A stretch of 64,000 nt of DNA from Chloroflexia bacterium SDU3-3 (GCA_009268125.1 WBOU01000007.1:310001-374000), one strand, 5' to 3'. Positions 53,713 through 62,450 are shown, counted from the stretch's first letter. Notes: generated by a model not told the origin, from the sequence alone. Translations and numbers: made by a program.

Positions 53713-54066
53713 ATGCATAGATTCGACTGGCGCTGGGTGGGCGTGGTGGCGCTGATCATCTTCATTACCCAGATCCGCTATATGCCGCCGGTGTTTGCGG
53801 CGGTGTTCCTAGCGGCTGGCGGCGGCTACTTTATTTACGTGGGCTGGCAGCAGTGGCGGCGCGGCGGCGGCACCGGCCTTGCGCCCACATCCAGCAAGAA
53901 GGTGACCTACTGGCGCGGCCAGCGGATCGAGCTGGCCCCCGAGCGGCGCGGCCCGCGCGCGCCCTCGCTGCGCAGCGCGGCTCCGGCGGTGCTGTTCATG
54001 CTGCTGGGCGCGGCGCTGGTGCTGATCGCGCTCTTCAGCGGCGTGGGGGCGCTGGGCGTGCTGTAG
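53713..54066 (+). CDS. Small membrane protein of unknown function
   Basis: 117 residues with two N-terminal hydrophobic segments (VGVVALIIFITQIRYM, PVFAAVFLAAGGGYFIYVGW), a basic cytoplasmic loop (YWRGQRIELAPERRGPR) and a C-terminal helix (APAVLFMLLGAALVLIALFSGV). AAAGAAAGGG lies upstream. I do not recognise a family. Confidence 0.65.
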   Translation: MHRFDWRWVGVVALIIFITQIRYMPPVFAAVFLAAGGGYFIYVGWQQWRRGGGTGLAPTSSKKVTYWRGQRIELAPERRGPRAPSLRSAAPAVLFMLLGAALVLIALFSGVGALGVL

Positions 54067-54165
54067 CGCTGCACTTTGTGGGTGTTGGGCGGTGCCCCGC
54101 TGGGGTGCCGCCTTTTCTTTTGACGGTACAATGGCCTGCACGCCGATAGCCCCAAGGAGCTTTGT

Positions 54166-54687
54166 ATGGAACCACAGCCGATCACCCTGCGCCCTGTGCG
54201 CGCCGACGACCTGCCGACCCTTGAGCAGTGGCAGAACGATTTCGAGATGCTGAGCGCCTACAACATGTTTGGCCTGAAGCCGACCAATCGCATGGCGCGG
54301 GCCTTTGAGGAGGATGGCTTTCTGACCCAGCAGCATGGGCGGCTGCTGATCGAGGAGCGCGGCGGGCTGCTGGTGGGCGACATGGACTACCGCCAGGTGC
54401 ACTATGGGCCGGGCTGGGGGAATGTGGCCTACGCCATCGGGATCAGCCTGGTGGTGGCGGCGCGTGGCAAGGGCTACGGCACGCTGGCGCAGCGCCTGTG
54501 CGCGGAGTACCTGTTTGCGACCTACCCGATCATGCGGGTGGAGGCCAGCACCGATATCAGCAACACCCGTGAGCAGCGCTCGCTGGAGAAGGCGGGTTTC
54601 ACCCGCGAGGGCCTGGCGCGCAAGGCCCAGTGGCGCGGCGGCGAGTGGCACGACCTGGTGCTCTATAGCAAGCTGCGCGGCGAGTAG
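54166..54687 (+). CDS. GNAT acetyltransferase, RimJ/RimL-like
   Basis: 173 residues. ITLRPVRADDLPTLEQWQND, GDMDYRQVHYGPGWGNVAYAIGISLVVAARGKGYGTLAQRLCAEYLF and VEASTDISNTREQRSLEKAGFTREGLARKAQWRGGEWHDLVLYSKL give the typical acetyl-CoA site (ARGKGYG) and C-terminal strand pair. The substrate is unknown. CAAGGAG lies upstream of the ATG, and a GGTACAAT box about 40 bases before it may be the -10. Confidence 0.87.
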   Translation: MEPQPITLRPVRADDLPTLEQWQNDFEMLSAYNMFGLKPTNRMARAFEEDGFLTQQHGRLLIEERGGLLVGDMDYRQVHYGPGWGNVAYAIGISLVVAARGKGYGTLAQRLCAEYLFATYPIMRVEASTDISNTREQRSLEKAGFTREGLARKAQWRGGEWHDLVLYSKLRGE

Positions 54688-54743
54688 CGGCGGCCAGGGC
54701 GGGGCGTGCGCCGTGTGGCGCATCCCCCGCCCTGGGGGGCATG

Positions 54744-54962
54744 TCAGTGCTCATCGATCTCCCGCAGGGTCTCGCGGGCGGTGTAGATCAGGTCGTTCAG
54801 CCACCCGCGCAGATCCTCGCGGCTCAGCGGCGTCGCCTCGTCGATCTGGCCGTTCGAGGCGTAGTCGTGCAGCAGGTCGAGCCGCAGAAACAGCTCCTCC
54901 ATCCCCTCGGCGGTGTAGTCGCGGCGGATGCGCTCGCGCAGGATGCGATCCAGCATGCCCAT
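54744..54962 (-). CDS. Small acidic helical protein of unknown function
   Basis: 72 residues: MGMLDRILRERIRRDYTAEGMEELFLRLDLLHDYASNG and then REDLRGWLNDLIYTARETLREIDEH. It is mostly helical, with no cysteines. AAGAAAGGAC before the ATG at 54962 fixes the start. I do not recognise it. Confidence 0.6.
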   Translation of the reverse strand: MGMLDRILRERIRRDYTAEGMEELFLRLDLLHDYASNGQIDEATPLSREDLRGWLNDLIYTARETLREIDEH

Positions 54963-55214
54963 GGCGTGTGTCCTTTCTTGCTGGTCTGGCTGGGTGACGG
55001 AAAAGAAAAAGGTGCGAGGCTGGTTAGGCCTCACACCTTGGGTGAAGATCTCGCGCTGTGCCGCTGGCTCACATGCGCGCCCCCCCTGATGCTTGGCGCT
55101 TCCCACCTGCTGATATGCGTGCATAGCCTCGCATGGCGTCGCTTGGCTTGAACGGCGCGCACAGGCTCTGTTGCGGCAGATTCTCCAGGTGGAATTTGGG
55201 GGCGCGTAAGCTGA

Positions 55215-55424
55215 TCACGGGTTGACCTCGATCTTGGTGGTGTCGAGCATCTTTAGGATGCTGGACCCCTTGATAAAGACACGGCGGATGCTTTCAGGTC
55301 GGCTGGCCTCAAGCTGGCCTGCGGCGATCAGGCGCTTGATGGTGCTGAGGCTGACGCCGAGCACGTCGGCGGCTTCCTCGCGGGAGTAGATCGCCTCGGG
55401 ATTGACCGGCTCTCGTTTCGTCAT
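55215..55424 (-). CDS. Excisionase-family helix-turn-helix protein
   Basis: 69-residue DNA-binding protein with a MerR-like winged helix (IYSREEAADVLGVSLSTIKRLIAAGQLEASRPESIRRVFIKGSSILKML). GGAGGAC precedes the ATG. Such small proteins occur both in mobile elements and as free-standing regulators; no integrase is nearby, so a chromosomal regulator is more likely. Confidence 0.8.
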   Translation of the reverse strand: MTKREPVNPEAIYSREEAADVLGVSLSTIKRLIAAGQLEASRPESIRRVFIKGSSILKMLDTTKIEVNP

Positions 55425-55519
55425 GGGCAGTCCTCCAGAATCCAGATGAATGTAGCATAGCTCAAGAGGGGCGTCAATGGGTCAAAAGTCGGAGGGGACT
55501 GGGCTGAAAGGATGATTTG

Positions 55520-56053
55520 TTAGGCGTCGCGCCATGCGCCGGGGGCTAGGTCGCCCAGGCGGTAGGGGCCGACGGCCACGCGGATGAGGCGCAGCGTGGG
55601 GAAGCCGACCGCCGCTGTCATGCGGCGCACCTGGCGGTTGCGGCCCTCGCGGATGGTGAGCGCCAGCCAGGATGTGGGCACACTCTTGCGCTCGCGGATG
55701 GGCGGGGTGCGCGGCCACACCTCGGGCGGCGCGATCAGCTGGGCCTGGGCGGGGCGGGTGGGGCCGTCGTTCAGCTGCACGCCCTGGCGCAGCGCGGCCA
55801 GCGCCTGCTCGCTGGGCAGGCCCTCCACCTGCGCCCAGTAGGTCTTGGGCATCTTGTGGCGCGGGTCGGCGATCTGCTGCTGGGCCTTGCCGTCGTCGGT
55901 GAGCACCAGCAGGCCCTCGCTGTCGTGGTCGAGCCGGCCTGCGGCGTACACGCCCGGCACGGGGATGTAGTTGGCCAGGGTCGGCCTGCCATCGGGGTCG
56001 GTGAACTGGCAGAGCACGAGGTAGGGCTTGTTGAAAAGGATGATGCGTGACAT
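55520..56053 (-). CDS. 23S rRNA pseudouridine synthase, RsuA family (RluE-like)
   Basis: 177-residue enzyme. [53 protein letters not shown] holds the catalytic Asp of [21 protein letters not shown] and [30 protein letters not shown] complete the family. It lacks the N-terminal S4 domain, as RluE does, so modification of 23S rRNA near U2457 is the best guess. A TGCTACAAT box ends six bases before ATG 56053, so the mRNA looks leaderless. Confidence 0.9.
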   Translation of the reverse strand: MSRIILFNKPYLVLCQFTDPDGRPTLANYIPVPGVYAAGRLDHDSEGLLVLTDDGKAQQQIADPRHKMPKTYWAQVEGLPSEQALAALRQGVQLNDGPTRPAQAQLIAPPEVWPRTPPIRERKSVPTSWLALTIREGRNRQVRRMTAAVGFPTLRLIRVAVGPYRLGDLAPGAWRDA

Positions 56054-56059
56054 TGGGCT

Positions 56060-56068
56060 ATTGTAGCA
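56060..56068 (-). promoter_or_regulatory. Extended -10 of the pseudouridine synthase gene, leaderless
   Basis: Minus strand TGCTACAAT; the last T is six bases from the ATG. Confidence 0.6.
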
Positions 56069-56136
56069 TAGCGCTGCCCCGCGTCTGTTTTTGGCAGGCC
56101 CGGCGGCCCGCTCCATGGCGTCGCGCCAAACGCGGC

Positions 56137-56145
56137 TGCTATAAT
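56137..56145 (+). promoter_or_regulatory. Extended -10 of the DUF2270 gene, leaderless
   Basis: TGCTATAAT; the last T is six bases from the ATG at 56152, mirroring the divergent gene. Confidence 0.65.
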
Positions 56146-56151
56146 ACCCCT

Positions 56152-56910
56152 ATGAACGAGCAGCTAGCGCCACCGCCTATCTCGGCCAGCGTGCATATCT
56201 ACCGCGGCCTGATGGACCGCGCCGTCTCGTGGCGGCAGCGGATCGACTCCCCCACCAACTGGGCGATCACCACCAGCGGCACTGTGGCCAGCTTTGTGCT
56301 GAGCGACGCGGGGCACCCGCATGTGGTGCTGCTGCTGATGATGGTGCTGATGTATGCGTTTCTGATCATCGAGGCGCGGCGGATGCGCTACTACGAGCTG
56401 TGGGCCAGCTGGGTGCGCCTGCTGGAGACCGACTACTTCGCGTCGATTCTGCGCGATGGCCAGGCGGGCATCGGCCAGCCCTGGCAGCAGCTGATCGTGC
56501 ACGACTTTGCAAACCCGCACTTTAAGACCCCGATCGTGCATCTGGTGGCCCGCCGTCTGCGGGATAACTACCTGCTGCTGCTGCTGTTTCTGCTGGCCTG
56601 CTGGCTGGTGAAGCTGGTCATTCACCCGTCGGGCGGTGCGGCGGGCCTGGTCGAGCGGGCCTCCATCGGGGTTATCCCAGGCGCGGCGGTGTTTGCGGCG
56701 GTGCTCGGCTCGTATGTGCTGCTGGTGCTGTTCACCGCGCTGTATGGCCGCCGCGTGCCAAACGCCGAGCTGCTGCCCCGCGAGCTGCTGGCCGAGCGCA
56801 TGCTGGCTGTGCCCGAGCGGCTGGGCAGCTACCAGCTGCGCGCCGCCCTGCGCGAGCGCTTCCTGAGCAGCGAGGACGACCTGCCGCTGCGGCGCGATGA
56901 CTGGGACTGA
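56152..56910 (+). CDS. DUF2270 family integral membrane protein
   Basis: 252 residues. DRAVSWRQRIDSPTNWAITTSGTVASFVLS, then VLLLMMVLMYAFLIIEARRMRYYELWASWVRLLETDYFASILRDG, then two C-terminal helices (YLLLLLFLLACWLVKLVIHP and AAVFAAVLGSYVLLVLFTALYG) match the DUF2270 pattern. The function is not known to me. The start is fixed by the promoter directly upstream. It is divergent from the rRNA pseudouridine synthase. Confidence 0.88.
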   Translation: MNEQLAPPPISASVHIYRGLMDRAVSWRQRIDSPTNWAITTSGTVASFVLSDAGHPHVVLLLMMVLMYAFLIIEARRMRYYELWASWVRLLETDYFASILRDGQAGIGQPWQQLIVHDFANPHFKTPIVHLVARRLRDNYLLLLLFLLACWLVKLVIHPSGGAAGLVERASIGVIPGAAVFAAVLGSYVLLVLFTALYGRRVPNAELLPRELLAERMLAVPERLGSYQLRAALRERFLSSEDDLPLRRDDWD

Positions 56911-57063
56911 GCACTATTGAGCTTGGTGCGAGGCAGGAACCTAGCTGCTGCCGCGCCGTTCTTCTGCTAGAATACGACGCTTTTCGAGCGCCGATGTTTC
57001 CCGACCTAGGCTGGGGCGCGGCCATGCCCGCCCTGCATTGTTGACATAGAAGGAAATCGACCG

Positions 57064-58530
57064 ATGAACACAGGCAGCGCCGCCCTGATCCTCACCGCAC
57101 ACGCGCCCTACCTGCGCTCCGCCGGGCGCGAGCCGGTGGGCGAAGACCGCCTGCACGAGCTGACGGCCAGCGCCCTCATCCCTGCCCTGAACACACTCTA
57201 CGACCTGTGCGAGCGCGACCTGCGGCCCCGGCTGGGTCTGGCGCTCTCGCCGCTGCTGCTGGAGCAGCTGGGCGACCCGGTGGTGCAGAAGCACTTCTAC
57301 TTCTGGATCGAGCGCCGGATCGCCCAGGCCCAAGATGCGCTGGCCAGCGCGGCGGGCGACCAGGGCCGGGCCTACCTGGCCCAGTTCTACATCGACTGGG
57401 CCGAGGGCATCCGCACCAGCTTCGACGTGCGCTTTGGCCGCAACCTGGTGGCGGCGCTGCGCCCGCTGGTGGATGCGCAGATCGTCGAGCCGCTGGCCAG
57501 TGCGGCCAGCTACCCTCGGCTGGCCAGCATCGGCAGGGCCACCACGCTGCGCGCCCAGATCGACCTGGGCGTGATGGCTGCCGCCCAGGCCTATGGCTGC
57601 CGCCCGCGCGGCTTCTGGCCGCCCTCGGGGGCCTACCGCGCCGCCGCCGGCCCCATGCTGGCCGATAACGAGGTGGCCTATGTGCTGCTCGACCCCGCCG
57701 ATGTGCAGGACCGCTCGACCGCGCCCGGCTGGGTGGTGCAGCGTAGCCTAATGGGCATCCCGGTCGACCGCGCCTTCGACGCCTATGTCAGCGCCCCCGA
57801 CCTTGACTACAGCGGCGACCCGCTCTACCGCGCGCCCGTGGCCGATGCCGACGGCTTCGCCTGGCACCGCAACGGCATGGGCGGCCAGCCTGAGCTATAC
57901 GACCCCTACGACGCCTACCAGCGCGCCCAGGAGCACGCCGCCCACTTCCTAGAGGTGATGGCGGCACGCGGGCGCGAGTCGCAGCGCGAGCTGAGCGTGA
58001 TCGTGCTGGATGCCGCCGTGGTGGGCGGGCGCTGGTTCGAGGGGGCCTCGTGGTTTCGCGCCCTGCTCACCGAGCTGGCCGAGCGCGAGGATCAGGCGCT
58101 CACCACGCCGGGGGCGTATATGGATGCGGTGCTCATCCGCCGCACCCTGGCGCTGCGGCCCGAGCCGCTGGCCGAGGGCGGCGTGTACGGTGGCCAGCAC
58201 CTGTTCTCGCTGCAGCAGTCGCTGCGCGCCGCCGAGGCCCGCCTAGGCGCGCTGGCCAAGCGCCACCCCACCGCCGCCGCCGAGCGCGAGCGCGTGCTGC
58301 AGCAGGCCGCCCGCGAGCTGCTGCTGGCCCAGTCGCACGATCTGGCCGCCCGCGAGGAGGCCCACAGCGCGCCCCGCCAGATGATGCGCCACCTGACGCG
58401 CTGCATCCAGCTGTGCGACCTGGCCGAGCGCCCCGAGCTGTCCGAGGATGATCTGGTGCTGCTGGAGACGCTGGAGGAGGAGGATAACCCCTTCGCGCAT
58501 GTCAACTATCGCATTTTTGCCGATCTGTAG
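57064..58530 (+). CDS. GH57-like protein lacking the catalytic glutamate
   Basis: 488 residues resembling GH57 (DUF1957) alpha-glucan branching enzymes: ALILTAHAPYLRSAGREPVGEDRLHELTASALIPALNTL, RPRLGLALSPLLLEQLGDP, GCRPRGFWPPSGAYRAAAGPMLADNEVAYVLLD and VIVLDAAVVGGRWFEGASWFRALL. In active enzymes the GFWLPECAY-type motif carries the nucleophile Glu; here that position is Ser188. The second catalytic Asp may be D316 in VLDAAVV, but the usual GHWWFEG has become GGRWFEG. It is probably a non-catalytic relative. AAGGAAA precedes the ATG. A role in glycogen metabolism is not shown. Confidence 0.75.
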   Translation: MNTGSAALILTAHAPYLRSAGREPVGEDRLHELTASALIPALNTLYDLCERDLRPRLGLALSPLLLEQLGDPVVQKHFYFWIERRIAQAQDALASAAGDQGRAYLAQFYIDWAEGIRTSFDVRFGRNLVAALRPLVDAQIVEPLASAASYPRLASIGRATTLRAQIDLGVMAAAQAYGCRPRGFWPPSGAYRAAAGPMLADNEVAYVLLDPADVQDRSTAPGWVVQRSLMGIPVDRAFDAYVSAPDLDYSGDPLYRAPVADADGFAWHRNGMGGQPELYDPYDAYQRAQEHAAHFLEVMAARGRESQRELSVIVLDAAVVGGRWFEGASWFRALLTELAEREDQALTTPGAYMDAVLIRRTLALRPEPLAEGGVYGGQHLFSLQQSLRAAEARLGALAKRHPTAAAERERVLQQAARELLLAQSHDLAAREEAHSAPRQMMRHLTRCIQLCDLAERPELSEDDLVLLETLEEEDNPFAHVNYRIFADL

Positions 58531-58698
58531 CGGGCCGCGAGAAGCCCCTGCCCTCACGTGGCGTCGCCGCAATTGAGATGCAGCACAGGCACATCGGAAG
58601 ATTGGATTGAGCCGTGCTATGCGCATCGTCTGGCGCGCGAGATGGTGTCGCCCCCGGTGTGTGGATGAGCAGCGTACATAACGTGAGATCTTTTGAGG

Positions 58699-58730
58699 GC
58701 GGGCCACCAACATATGGTGGCCCGCGTTTT
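58699..58730 (+). terminator. Terminator downstream of the GH57-like gene
   Basis: GCGGGCCACCA / TGGTGGCCCGC stem with a 5-base loop followed by GTTTT; it is 170 bases past the stop. Confidence 0.7.
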
Positions 58731-58757
58731 CTTTGAGCGGCGAGGAAACGCGCGCGA

Positions 58758-58888
58758 GAGGTAGGTGAACGCTCGACGAAGGCAGGTGAACGCTCGACGA
58801 AGGCAGGTGAACGCTCGACGAAGGCAGGTGAACGCTCGACGAAGGCAGGTGAACGGACGAATGAGGCAGGTGAATGCTCGACGAAGGC
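58758..58888. repeat. 21-bp minisatellite C (6 units)
   Basis: Unit AGGTGAACGCTCGACGAAGG plus C, exact 21-bp period (AGGTGA at 58763, 58784, 58805, 58826, 58847 and 58868), with one altered unit (GGACGAATG). Unit sequence differs from A and B. Confidence 0.95.
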
Positions 58889-59045
58889 TCGCCCCACCTG
58901 GCCCATGCGGCGAAGGTGCCGCTAGGGTTTTGATGGCCATATGCACGAACACCAGATGCCTGACTTCGGCATAGGAATGCTACAAATTGGGGGTTTCGAA
59001 GGGGGCGTAGCCCCATGGCGGGGTTGCTAGGGGCAGGCCCCTAGC
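58889..59045 (+). repeat. Shared hairpin module, copy C
   Basis: Begins CGCCCCACCTGGCCCATGCG right after the minisatellite and holds GGCCATATGCACGAACACCAG, a decayed GGGGGCGTAGCCCC dyad, and CTAGGGGCAGGCCCCTAG. Confidence 0.85.
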
Positions 59046-59338
59046 CGCCGCCCGCGCAGGGCACGCACCAACCGAACAAGAACTCCCATCCTCATCGAAG
59101 CCGCAGGCGGTCGGGCCGCCCGCGCAGGGCACGCACCAACCGAACAAGAACCACCATCCTCATCGAAGCCGCAGGCGGTCGGGCCGCCCGCGCAACGCAG
59201 CAAGCATTGCCTACGGTCGGGTCGCCCGCAAAAACGAGGCATCACCTCAAGGTTGGGCAGCACCGCCGCCCGCGCAGGGCACACATCAACCGAACAAAAA
59301 CCACCATCCTCATCGAAGCCGCAGGTGGTCGGGCCGAC
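59046..59338 (+). repeat. Tandem array of about 70-bp units
   Basis: Three clear units (from 59046, 59116 and 59267) contain GCCCGCGCAGGGCAC, CAACCGAACAAGAAC or close variants, and CATCCTCATCGAAGCCGCAG. A diverged block sits at 59185-59266. The units are homologous to the 80-bp units at 37.8 kb. On the minus strand each keeps a frame reading GFDEDGG...CPARAA. Confidence 0.85.
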
Positions 59339-59397
59339 TACTGCACCGAGAAGCAGCCACCCTGCGGCCCAGCCGCGCGTTTTGTCTGACGTTGAGG

Positions 59398-59889
59398 CTA
59401 GCTGCTCAGCGTGCGTGCTGCCCGCTCGATCTGGCGGATGTGGGGTCGCTCGTGGTTGATCAGCCGCAGTGCGTAGTCGCGTACGGTGCGCCGCAGTGGG
59501 CGGCCCGCGCCCGTGACAGTGGCGGCCAGGCTCCAGCCCTCGGGCGGCAGCGCCCGCAGCGTGGCCAGCAGCGCCTCGCGCTGCGCCGCGAAGGCCTGGA
59601 GCGAGGGCAGGAAGTCCAGCTGGGGGTAGTCGGTCTGCCTGATCCAGGTGGTGGGGTTGATAGCCCGGATGGTCGCGCCGGGCTGGGCGATGATCGTGGC
59701 GATGGCCTCGCCCCACACATCGGCGCAGGATCGCAGGTGGGCCAACACCTCGCTGGCCGACCACTCGCCGGGCGCGGGTGGCGCGCGCAGCAGGGCGGGC
59801 GGCACGCCCTGGGCGGCGGCGGCCAGCCGGGGCGGCGCGCTGGCCAGCAGCTCGATCAGCTCGTGGGGGGGACGCTCGTGGTCAGCCAT
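59398..59889 (-). CDS. DinB family protein
   Basis: 163-residue four-helix-bundle protein of the DinB/YfiT superfamily of putative metal-dependent thiol transferases or hydrolases. EWSASEVLAHLRSCADVWGEAI carries the first His and DYALRLINHERPHIRQIERA the second pair, consistent with a three-His metal site. AAGGAGGAG precedes the ATG. It follows priA by 17 bases, so they are one transcript, though no functional link is evident. Confidence 0.87.
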   Translation of the reverse strand: MADHERPPHELIELLASAPPRLAAAAQGVPPALLRAPPAPGEWSASEVLAHLRSCADVWGEAIATIIAQPGATIRAINPTTWIRQTDYPQLDFLPSLQAFAAQREALLATLRALPPEGWSLAATVTGAGRPLRRTVRDYALRLINHERPHIRQIERAARTLSS

Positions 59890-59906
59890 GGGTCTCCTCC
59901 TTTTTG

Positions 59907-62450
59907 CTACAGCACGTGCGCCGGGTCGATATCCACCACCCAGCCGGGCGGCGGGCGCAGCACCGCCAGCAGCGGCGCAGGGTCGTCGCAGCGCAGCAGC
60001 AGGTGCCAGCGGAAGCGATTGCGCTGGCGGTGGAAAAAGGCGGGGGCTGGCCCGATGATTGCCCAGCCGCGCATGCCCAGCGCCGTGGCCTGCTGCTCGA
60101 CCTCGATCGCCAGCGCCTGGGCGGCGGCGCGGCTGCGGGTGTCGCTCGCGCCGCTGTAGATGAAGCGCACCAGTCGGCTAAACGGCGGATAGCGCGTCTG
60201 TTTGCGGTAGGCGATCTCCTGGGTGAAGAAGGCCTGGTAGTCGTGCTCCTGCGCGGCCTGCAGCGCGTAGTGCTCGGGGTCATAGGTCTGGATGACCACC
60301 TGCGCGTCGGCCTGCCTGCGGCCGGCGCGGCCCGCCACCTGGGTGAGCAGCTGGAAGCTGCGCTCGCCCGCGCGGAAGTCGGGCAGGTGCAGCCCGGTGT
60401 CGGCGGCCACCACCCCCACCAGCGACACCAGCGGCAGATCTAGCCCCTTGGCGATCATCTGGGTGCCCACCAGCACATCGGCGCGGTGCTCTAGGAAGGC
60501 GTCGAGCAGCCGCTCGTGGTCGCCCTTCTTGGTTACGGTGTCGCGGTCCCAGCGCAGCGGGCGGGCCTGCGGGAACAGCGCCGCCACCTCTTCCACCACG
60601 CGCTGTGTGCCCACCCCGAACGACTTGATGCGCGTGCTGAAGCACTCGGGGCAGAATGGCGGCGTGGTGGCGCGGTGGTTGCAGCCGTGGCACACCAGGA
60701 TGGATGACGACAGCTCGTCGCCCGCCAGCCGCTGGATGCCGCCCTGGCTCGGCTCCTCGTGGTGCAGGGTGAGCGGCGACGAGCAGTTGGGGCAGCTGAT
60801 CACGTGGCCGCAGTCGCGGCACATCACGAACGAGGCCGCGCCGCGCCGGTTGATGAACAGGATGGCCTGCTGCCCGCGCTCTAGGGTGCGCAGCAGCCCC
60901 TGCTGAAGCGCGCGGCTGAAGATCGAGCGGTTGCCCTTCTCCAGCTCGCGGCGCATGTCCACCAGCTGCACGGGCGGCAGCGGCAGCGCCACCGAGCGCG
61001 GCAGGCCGAGGGCGTCGCGCCCGCTGCCCACGCGCTCGGCCAGGCGCAGCAGGGTGTAGCGGCCATCCAGCGCGGCCTGGTAGCTCTCGACCGAGGGCGT
61101 GGCGCTGCCCAATATCAGCACGCTGTCGGTGAGCCGCGCCAGGGTGCGCGCCGCCTCGCGGGCGTGGTAGCGCGGGCTGCTGTCGTGCTTGAAGGTCGGC
61201 TCGTGCTCCTCATCCACGATGATCAGGCCCAGCTCGGGCAGCGGCGCGAACACCGCCGAGCGCGAGCCGATGGCCAGCCGGGCCTCGCCCCGCCGCAGCC
61301 GCCGCCACTCGTCGTAGCGCTCGCCCATGCCCAGGCCCGAGTGTAGCACGGCCAGCTGGCCGGGGAAGCGCGCCGCGAACCGCCGCACCAGCTGGGTGGT
61401 GAGCGCGATCTCGGGCACCAGCACTAGGGCCTGCCTGCCGCGCCGCATGGCCCGCGCGATCGCCCGCAGGTAGATCTCGGTCTTGCCGCTGCCGGTCACA
61501 CCGTGCAGCAGGAAGGTGCGGTCGCCCCGCTCGTCGGCCTGCTCCAGCGCCTGCGCGATCGGTCTCCAGACGGCCTCCTGGGCCACGGTGAGCGCCGGGG
61601 GCATGTCGGGCGGGGTGGCGTCGCCCGCCAGCGGGTCGCGGCGCACCTCCAGCTCGCTCAGCTCGACCAGGCCGCGCTGCTCAAGCGCGCGCAGCGCCGT
61701 CAGGTTTGCGCCGGTCTGGGCGTAGAGCTGCGTGGTGGGGTAGATCTGGCCATCGGCGGCCTGCTCGGCCAGGTGGCGCAGCGCGGCCTGCTGGCGCGGG
61801 GCGCGCTGCAGTTCGGCCAGCGCGGCCTCGCGCTGGGCCGGGTCGGCCAGCAGCCGCACCATGCGCTCGATGCGCGGGCGGGCCTTGGCGCGGGTGGTGG
61901 CGCTCTCGCGGGCGATCAGGCCGCGCTCGGCCAGGGCGCGGTAGATCTCGCGCAGCTCGCCGTCGCCGCCGCGCAGCCGCTGGCGCAGCTCGGCCTCGCG
62001 GGTGGGGCCGAGCTGGCGCAGCAGGTAGAGCACTGCCCGCTCGGCCTCGGGCAGGCCGCCCAGGTCGCTGGCCAGCCCGGCGGCGCTGGCGCGGTAGACC
62101 GGCTCGGACTCCTGGCTGACGCCGGGGGGCAGCATCAGCGCCAGCGCCTCGTAGGTGGGCACGCTGTAGTAGGCGGCCAGCCAGCGGGCCAGCGCGATCT
62201 GCGGCTCGGTGAGCGCGGCCTCGGGGTCGGCCAGATCGTCGATCTCGCGGTACGCCGCGCCGCCGCCCTCGTCGTTGGGGTAGGTATCCAGCACCACGCC
62301 CTGCACGCGCTTGCGCCGCAGCGGCACCCACACCAGCCGCCCTGGCCGGATGTGCTGGCGCAGCCGCGCGGGCGCGCGGTAGGTGAAGATCGGGTCGGCG
62401 TCGGGGATGCTGACGTGCACCGCGACATCGGCGAGCAGCTCTGGTGGCAT
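59907..62450 (-). CDS. priA: Primosomal protein N' (replication restart helicase PriA)
   Basis: 847 residues. An N-terminal DNA-binding region (VAVHVSIPDADPIFTYRAPARLRQHIRPGRLVWVPLRRKRVQGVVL) is followed by a winged-helix region, a helicase with Walker A GVTGSGKTE (near 320) and DEEH box (near 410), the zinc-binding stretch (CRDCGHVISCPNC and CHGCNHRATTPPFCPEC, about 540-610), and VAGRAGRRQADAQVVIQTYDPEH. An extra stretch (SQGGIQRLAGDELSSS) sits between the two zinc motifs. The promoter is TTGCCC-17-TACACT. Confidence 0.96.
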   Translation of the reverse strand: MPPELLADVAVHVSIPDADPIFTYRAPARLRQHIRPGRLVWVPLRRKRVQGVVLDTYPNDEGGGAAYREIDDLADPEAALTEPQIALARWLAAYYSVPTYEALALMLPPGVSQESEPVYRASAAGLASDLGGLPEAERAVLYLLRQLGPTREAELRQRLRGGDGELREIYRALAERGLIARESATTRAKARPRIERMVRLLADPAQREAALAELQRAPRQQAALRHLAEQAADGQIYPTTQLYAQTGANLTALRALEQRGLVELSELEVRRDPLAGDATPPDMPPALTVAQEAVWRPIAQALEQADERGDRTFLLHGVTGSGKTEIYLRAIARAMRRGRQALVLVPEIALTTQLVRRFAARFPGQLAVLHSGLGMGERYDEWRRLRRGEARLAIGSRSAVFAPLPELGLIIVDEEHEPTFKHDSSPRYHAREAARTLARLTDSVLILGSATPSVESYQAALDGRYTLLRLAERVGSGRDALGLPRSVALPLPPVQLVDMRRELEKGNRSIFSRALQQGLLRTLERGQQAILFINRRGAASFVMCRDCGHVISCPNCSSPLTLHHEEPSQGGIQRLAGDELSSSILVCHGCNHRATTPPFCPECFSTRIKSFGVGTQRVVEEVAALFPQARPLRWDRDTVTKKGDHERLLDAFLEHRADVLVGTQMIAKGLDLPLVSLVGVVAADTGLHLPDFRAGERSFQLLTQVAGRAGRRQADAQVVIQTYDPEHYALQAAQEHDYQAFFTQEIAYRKQTRYPPFSRLVRFIYSGASDTRSRAAAQALAIEVEQQATALGMRGWAIIGPAPAFFHRQRNRFRWHLLLRCDDPAPLLAVLRPPPGWVVDIDPAHVL

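Noticed and set aside
55215-55424. Excisionase as evidence of an integrated mobile element
   Set aside because: No integrase, attachment repeats or phage genes are nearby, and flanking genes look chromosomal.
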